Source: Sipunculus nudus (lineage: Eukaryota > Annelida > Sipuncula > Golfingiida > Sipunculidae). Taken from it: a DNA stretch of 64,000 nucleotides. Positions 58,541-64,000 of this stretch are shown here, in pieces. A program made the translations under genes and the position numbers. Position 1 is the first letter of the stretch. The number at the start of each line of letters is the position of its first letter. The DNA is taken from assembly GCA_026874595.1 (NCBI GenBank), contig CM049306.1:46126019-46190018 (forward strand), read 5' to 3'. The notes beneath the pieces were generated by a model. The model made no database searches. It worked only from the letters and a program-made list of their open reading frames with translations, and was not told the DNA's origin.

Positions 58541-58934
58541 TGTTGAAGGTGTTTTGGATTATGTTGGCATGCCCCTCACGTGGTTTTAAACAAAACGAAC
58601 AACCTATTTAGTGGGATCGGCGTTTTCTGGCCTATTGTGAAAAGAGGTTCAAGGTATTATCTGAAGTGTTTAGACGTCAGATATCGAAATAGCCTCCTTT
58701 AAACATTGACGGTTTTAAAAACATAGAACAGAAACCAGATATACAAAGGTCAAAAAGGTAAAGGTTTGGGGTTTATCGTCTGATATCACCGACGGTGTCA
58801 GTCTCATCCAAATTTTTACACTTTGCCTTTCTGGTCTTTCGGGCCTGTTCATTCTTGTATCTTTTTTTCGGCTCCCTGAAGGGAATACAACCTAAGCAGC
58901 CATAATGGACACCAGAAGGTTATTCCTTTTGCCT

Positions 58935-59094
58935 TCCTCCTGTGACCAGTACCCATTTACCCCTGGGTCGAGAGAACGCACCCTTGTAGTAAAGACTTTG
59001 CCCAGTCTTAGCACAGACGTCGGTCAGAACGGGATGGGAACCCACAACCTTGTGGTCACAGGTCCAGCGCCCCTCCATTACGCCACCACGCTCC
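58935..59094 (-). mobile_element. tRNA-derived SINE (minus strand), different family
   Basis: On the minus strand the head reads GGAGCGTGGTGGCGTAATGG (A box TGGCGTAATGG), AGGGGCGCTGGACC, and GTGGGTTCCCATCCC (B box GGTTCCCATCC, 59,032-59,042, with three changes from GGTTCGANNCC). The body ends in CCAGGGGTAAATGGGTACTG. The phrase is typical of widespread invertebrate tRNA-like SINEs. The two frames across it on both strands are shadows. Confidence 0.65.
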
Positions 59095-59476
59095 ATGATG
59101 AACTCATGATGAATTCTCGTCTCAAAGTATATTCTTTTCTCATAGCCAATCCTGTATAAAATATTAAAGTCAAACAAAGAAACACAGAACTATTATTAGC
59201 GGGTTTATTAACTAGCGGTTTACCCTTAATTGCGACTTATGACATCCGGCTTTAAGACTCTACGCAAAATGCATGAGAGGTTTCGATATTTTTGCAATTA
59301 AAGGTTTGAAAACGACACGAAAATACATAAGGAACTATTTGAGGAAAGCCTCAAGGTAGGTATTTATCTGAGGGGGGAGTCTGGAGGCCATTAGAGGCCG
59401 TATTTTCCAAGTAGAGAAGTCGGAGGAACGATCTTGGGATGACCGCGCCCTCTTCCGCAAATTATAGTAGGATCTC
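59095..59476. other. Intergenic, nothing recognised
   Basis: No supported feature. Confidence 0.35.
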
Positions 59477-59480
59477 ATAT

Positions 59481-59517
<37 letters not shown>

Positions 59518-59519
59518 TT

Positions 59520-59566
<47 letters not shown>
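59477..59566 (+). repeat. (TA)n microsatellite with interruptions
   Basis: TA arrays separated by AAA, TTTTT and CA interruptions. The YIYIYIYI stretch of the minus frame is its translation. Confidence 0.9.
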
Positions 59567-59567
<1 letters not shown>

Positions 59568-60419
59568 CATGAAGATAAACAACAACGGCTTTTCTAACAA
59601 TGGTATACCTAACTGTGATGTCTCATCGATAGCTAACAAAGATAAAGCCTCGGTGGAGAATTCTGATGTTTGCTCTTCCGAACGTGCGGGAGATATTTGT
59701 TTTCGTAGTCGTTCAGGCGAGATGAAGGAAAGACAAATTGTCGGTGACACCTGCCACGTTGTTTTGCCACGTAATGGGAATCAGGGACGCGTTGATAGAT
59801 TTCTACTGATCCAGTAATGAGCTATTAAGTGATATTAATGCATCGTGTGTGATTGTTTTTTATTTGCTGCCTAGTTATTTACTGGATTTTTTTCTTAAAT
59901 TCCTCTCTTCCGCACCAGCTGTTTATTGAAAGTTTTTAGGACCCCGAGCTGCTAGATGGAGCGTTTCTTATACAATGAGGTTATATTCAAAGCACGTTTC
60001 TTGGCCGAAGGATATGAAAACAACTGCATTGGTAATGATTTTTTTCTTTCAGACAGTGCCACGTTTGGTATCGTGTACCAGATAAGGAATAATTTAAAAC
60101 TTAAGCATATATATGGTTGTCTTGAAATATTTCACGGATATACCATCGCTTTAAAATTGATAACTGTAATACGTCATCAGTGGTTAAAAACCTGTATTCG
60201 CTTCATTTTGATCGGAGGACTAAATAACTAATCTAGAAATATTGGATGATTGCAGCTGATTAAAGAAATGATTATTTCTATCATTAATCTCTATATCCCT
60301 AATGCTTTGAAAGCAAAACTGTGAGCAGGTATTCTATCATATTGTAACGTTACTTTATATCACAGAAGAAGGAATTAGGATGGTCAAAACTTTGCCTCCC
60401 ATTTATTGCTTCTGATTTA
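59567..60419. other. Intergenic, two unassigned plus frames
   Basis: ATG frames at 59,569-59,817 (82 codons, hydrophilic, Ser-rich) and 59,956-60,231 (91 codons) have no recognised motif. The first is codon-balanced but starts right at the TA array. Confidence 0.25.
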
Positions 60420-61700
60420 AGCAGCAAAGAGACCACCGGAAACAGTTACAGCATGCTGGGAAGGGGCACGTGATAATTATACGTGCGCACCGCGTAGGTG
60501 ACAGGAAGGATGCTACTGAAAAGAAACTGGAATCTGTCCCAGGGGTAAAGCGCTTTTTCCCTTATTTTCACAACCGTTACCCTTATAAATATTTTGGACC
60601 ACTTTTTTCAACAGTGTTGTTTTTAACCGTCAACGAAGTGACTTGAGTTGGCGCTGCATGAGATTAGTACAGACTCAGTCCAGTGTCCTGATTAATTCGC
60701 TTGATGGAAACAAATCCTCACAGATCCTAATGTGGCGATTAAATTTCACGCACCGGCCATAGAATGTTTATAAATGTGTTTTTGGTACTAAATGGCGATC
60801 CTTTCAAATTATATTGAAATTAAAATTAAATTGACCAGTCGAGCGCATGAGCAGATAAGAAAATTTGCCCCGATCAGAATGAGAGAGGGGAGGGGGGGGG
60901 GGGGGACTACTCGTCAGTAGCGAAAGAGAAGTCGTGCTTTAAGTGTATGAGAGAGAGAGAGAGAGAGAGACCCTTCCCTGGCTAATCCTTCTTTTAATGC
61001 TGTTTATGAGGCAATATTTGAATGTGACTGAGAAGAACTCCACGAATTTATAAAGCACAATTAATCAATTAATACTGAATGGAGCTTAAGACAAGCCAGT
61101 GAGCTATTTAAGATTTAAACAAATGGATTATATCCACGGATGAAACAAAAACTGAGGTCATGCCAGATTTGAAAAGAATGAATGTCGTGATGAGCCATTA
61201 GGAGAACATAAAATATTGGATTTAATAATGGCTGCTGTTATGCCCACACAATCTCAGGCTGATATACCTTGAATAAAGATCACATTATTCACCCAAGGAA
61301 CAGTAGATTTTAATCATAATTTCTTTTCGTGCGACAGGTTTTATTCACAGAGCACTCTGTATCGGAAATGGCAAATGCTAACTGCATCATTTGTGTTCTG
61401 AATGTTTAACGAGGAGACACGAAGAGGGTTTTTTTCTGCCTTTTTAGGCTGCCCCTCGTTTCGGATTATCGTGTCGCTTTATAAAGTTGATTTTGATCTC
61501 GGTTTTCCCAGGCACCTCCTCTCCGCGCCTGCGACTTTGCATGGACCATCCAGCACTGGAAATTAACAAGTCTTCTTCATACCTGCTGTTCTTTGGACTG
61601 CATGCCTTGTTGAGGTAATACCCGACCCAGACAGCCACTAAGGTTGAGGAGTTAGGGAATGGGAAACCTTTGACATTTAAAAATGGCACAAATCACTGAC
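60420..61700. promoter_or_regulatory. Candidate cis-regulatory stretch
   Basis: Unique DNA, GC-richer in places, has many homeobox-like words (TTAATCAATTAATACT, CTGATTAATTCGC, TTTAATCATAATTTC), TTTATAAA elements and no supported frame. A G14 run (60,892-60,905) and a (GA)11 run (60,949-60,970) lie inside. The reading as enhancer DNA is inference only. Confidence 0.2.
60949..60970 (+). repeat. (GA)n microsatellite
   Basis: Eleven GA units; GAGA-factor-like if bound. Confidence 0.85.
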
Positions 61701-62293
61701 GACTCATTCGCATGGACAACCACTGACAAATTAATCACTCATTGCCAGAGCTTGTAGCATACAAAGTCAGGACTTAGGAAGCTTAAAATAAAAAGGGCAT
61801 TGTTCCGGGGTTTCCAGGACCGTATAAATAACTGTTATTGAAGATAAGTAAACATTTAGTAATTCAAACTTACAGCTAATAAAATCATATATATCAATTA
61901 ATACTAGATGAACACGATACTTTTTAAGTTAAAGATGCATGTAACCACAGAAAATAACAAACAGAGTCATCAGTTATGAGACAAGCAGAGTTTACCATTT
62001 CCCCGAGGTTATTTAACTTAATTTATTTTTAGTGTCTAGTTTTGCCTTTTATTTTCGCTCTTCGCCATGGTAATATTTTCAATCGTTATAGAATTATCTA
62101 CCATGGGTTTTCATTCTGATTGAAGAAAACATTTTAATGTCATCGTCATGATTACGCATGCCACTCGCCTTGCAAAAGATTTCGCTTAAACACCAAGACA
62201 AGCAAGGTAACGTTTCCTACCACGTAAATGTGTCTGGCAGGGCCGTCTTAGAGTCCGATATTCTCCTATCGTTTCTGTAGAATTCCTGGCTTA
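61701..62293. other. Intergenic, nothing recognised
   Basis: No supported feature. Confidence 0.35.
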
Positions 62294-62446
62294 AGCTGCG
62301 TGTCCACTTATGTTGTACGGATAAGGATACGAATGCGGACGCGTTTTAAATCGCGCATATACAATAAAGAAGGAGTGTGTCCACTTATGCGGTGCGAAGT
62401 GCGTTAACGGATACGTTTTTTTTTAACCGGATCATGTAGCCGCGGG

Positions 62447-63118
62447 TATTTATTTATTTAGTAAACATATTTATACAGAGTAGCCCGTCAGACAAGATTG
62501 TCTGATCTGCCACAGGACCCTGTTTGGATATACAGTTTATTCAATGTATAAAACATGTAAATTGCAATCAGGATTAATAAAAGTGACTAAAGATAAAATT
62601 ATGCAGCAAGATGGGATATTTAACATGAAAATATATAACTATGACATTTAACGTAATATACAGCAAGATGTGATATTAAACATGAATACAAAACTCTGAC
62701 ATGCAACGTAATATACAAGGCAATCTTGAGTGTGACATAAATATGATATATAACAGAGTTTGAAATAGCATGCAATATATGACATATAAAGCACAGAGGT
62801 TCATTACATGATACTTTTTTTAAAGACCTGTAAGGAGGAGCAGTTTCTTTGAGATTGATTTAATGTGTTCCATAAAATAGGACCTCGGCATAAAATGATT
62901 AAAATTGCGACTTATAATACGTGCGGCTCGATTTTGAAGACTTGGAATGGGAGTAAGACATGAAGTAGGCGCATTTCCCCAGATTGTGAGCCCGTAGTCA
63001 ATATGTGGCTGAATCAAGCCAGTGTACATTTTTCGTGCGGTGTCTTCAGGTATGTATCGACTGCACCTAAAGAGTGCACCTACTTTAGAGGAGAGCTTTT
63101 TGCATACTTGTTCAGGGT
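62447..63118 (-). mobile_element. 5'-truncated non-LTR retrotransposon (LINE)
   Basis: On the minus strand it enters within the reverse transcriptase C-terminus and runs through an untranslated 3' region of about 370 bp, ending in a TAAATAAATAAATAC tail (62,447-62,460). The tail, the truncation and the position inside a DNA transposon show insertion by target-primed reverse transcription. The family is CR1/L2/Jockey-like judged by the protein end only. Confidence 0.7.
62820..63118 (-). pseudogene. LINE reverse transcriptase C-terminal fragment
   Basis: The stop-free minus frame reads EQVCKKLSSKVGALFR, then LIQPHIDYGLTIWGN and SLQNRAARIISRN, ending at a stop at 62,820. The Y-x-x-L-I-x-P-H-x-D-Y-x-x-x-x-W-G and L-Q-N-R-A-A-R-I-I motifs are diagnostic of the region after the catalytic domain in CR1/Jockey-type reverse transcriptases. 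The catalytic FADD region is absent. The fragment is open without frameshifts, so the insertion is fairly young, but it cannot act alone. Confidence 0.8.
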
Positions 63119-63340
63119 ACGGAAACGCATGCGGAAACGTGCCGTTAAGGAGAGGTGAAAGAGAATAATGAAAGACCTAAAAACGCAATGACAAACGTAT
63201 CTAATGGACACACAAATACAAAATATCCGCATACGTATCCGCACCGCACTTGCACCGCATCCGTACAAGTAGACACTCGGCTTTATTCTTTGTTCATCTT
63301 AGTGAACTTTCTGATAAAAAAAAATCTTATAACACCTCAT

Positions 63341-63398
63341 TGACGGATATATGAGCTTGTTTTAGCTGTTGTAGATAAACAAGCTCATATATCCGTCA
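63341..63398. repeat. Perfect 22-bp inverted repeat with 14-nt loop
   Basis: TGACGGATATATGAGCTTGT plus TT (63,341-63,362) is exactly the reverse complement of AAACAAGCTCATATATCCGT plus CA (63,377-63,398). The loop is TAGCTGTTGTAGAT. There is no mismatch, and pairing stops abruptly on both sides. It lies 55 bp past the PIF-like element. It could be a foldback element, a young hairpin or a precursor of a small RNA. Confidence 0.9.
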
Positions 63399-63726
63399 CA
63401 TAAAAACCTTTCTTAGCGGAATTACCTACAGTGAATCAATATGCACACAGCATGAGCCAGAAATCATATACACTAGCTGCTCCCGTGGAAAAATCCACGG
63501 CTCAATCTGATGCATATTTTTGTAATGAGCTGATAGGAACTAAACGACGCATATTTTTATCCTGAGGTTTTTTCAGGAACTTGTGTCATATTACTTCTGC
63601 TAGAATTCTCCAGGAACACCCTCCCCCAAAATATCAACAGAATAGAATATCAATAGAAAGAAAAATTATTCTATTCCAGAAATCACGCCAAAAGAAAATT
63701 TTGGAAAGAGACGTGAGGCATATATA
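63399..63726. other. Intergenic, small hairpin
   Basis: CCGTGGA-AAAA-TCCACGG at 63,483-63,500 is a 7-bp hairpin. Otherwise nothing is recognised. Confidence 0.35.
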
Positions 63727-64000
63727 TACAGGGTGTACCAATTTTTAAGTGAGAAGTTTTTTTTCCGATATACAACATAGGTCCGACAGCTACATTGCTT
63801 AGAAAATATCGTAGATATAACGATTGTATAAAGAAGCATTTACCGGGAAATTATATGAAAGATGCTTTGTATTAGTTGAAGCTCAGGCGACATCGTAAAA
63901 CGCGATGTTTATTCAGTGGAGTCAGTTGAGGGTATAGTCTAGGGCATGTTTACAGACACATGCGTTTTTTGTATACACATGCATATGTCGTTGAAGTCTC
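63727..64000 (+). mobile_element. Possible mariner-like 5' end, truncated by the window
   Basis: TACAGGGTGTACCAATTTTT resembles the TACAGGGTGTCC ends of many Tc1/mariner elements and follows a TA-rich target. The element would continue past the window, and no transposase is visible. Confidence 0.3.

Larger units (their letters stand above)
62294..63282. mobile_element. PIF/Harbinger-like non-autonomous element, with nested LINE
   Basis: The left end AGCTGCGTGTCCACTT (62,294-62,309) and the right end AAGTAGACACTCGGCT (63,267-63,282) are inverted repeats matching at 13 of 16 positions. They are flanked by TTA on both sides (62,291-62,293 and 63,283-63,285), as expected for the TWA target of PIF/Harbinger. 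Subterminal GTACGGAT, GGATACG and ATGCGG words occur on both sides in inverted orientation. About 670 bp of LINE sequence separates the arms, so the element itself is about 320 bp. Confidence 0.65.

Noticed and set aside
58905-59177. Opposed 84-85-codon frames
   Set aside because: Both cover a tRNA-derived SINE.
59475-59750. Minus frame ending in YIYIYI
   Set aside because: It reads through a TA microsatellite and opposes another open frame; not coding.

Overview
This looks like nuclear DNA of a marine invertebrate, most likely a mollusc. It is AT-rich and has no bacterial-style gene packing. No frame carries a complete recognisable protein. The window is full of short dispersed repeats, TIR elements, tRNA-derived SINEs and TA microsatellites. 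Several repeat styles (terminal hairpins followed by GTCC/GTCT runs and tandem cores, as in bivalve 'pearl'-type and Helentron-associated elements) recall bivalve genomes. The species cannot be fixed from the sequence. The window is best read as mostly intergenic or intronic DNA.

Region 1-13,085 is strongly CpG-depleted: hand counts give about 3-6 CpG per kb, and there is none between about 7,055 and 8,440. From about 13.1 kb onward CpG jumps to roughly 10-25 per kb. In invertebrates with mosaic methylation this contrast usually separates germline-methylated gene bodies from unmethylated intergenic DNA. The left fifth may therefore lie inside a transcription unit. A possible terminal exon at 12,899-12,983 (+), with a good polypyrimidine tract and AG, sits just before the change. 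This region also holds a MITE (1,836), a tRNA-derived SINE (5,161), a hAT terminus (9,963), a repeat with 322-329 bp tandem units (10,131-11,095) and a 212-bp tandem duplication (11,813).

From 13 to 31 kb the window is dominated by at least five families of non-coding elements with one layout: a hairpin at the start, often a GTCC/GTCT or CCG run, a block reading GCGATAACTTTC or close to it, internal tandem units (about 145-330 bp), and a GC-rich hairpin such as GGCACC-TGC-GGTGCC at the end. Copies lie at 10.1, 16.2, 18.3, 20.5, 20.9, 26.7 and 27.5 kb, with a shorter related family at 11.1, 21.6 and 31.2 kb. The 18.3-kb copy is split by a tRNA-derived SINE. Some units carry DR1-type AGGTCA-n-AGGTCA nuclear-receptor motifs, and the 13.5-14.1 kb tandem block carries CTCF-like GGTGGCGCCACC sites.

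From 31 to 64 kb the DNA is mostly unique, with SINEs at 34.3 and 58.9 kb, MITEs at 38.5, 44.4 and 51.5 kb, a TIR-bounded CpG-rich block at 48.38-49.72 kb, a diverged direct repeat at 54.6 and 55.6 kb, and a PIF/Harbinger-like element at 62.29-63.28 kb carrying a 5'-truncated LINE on the minus strand. Several GC-richer unique stretches (32.1-32.6, 33.4-33.9, 60.4-61.7 kb) look like candidate cis-regulatory DNA. One minus-strand reading frame with a signal-peptide-like start lies at 45,606-45,935. Nothing here forms a coherent set of cooperating genes.
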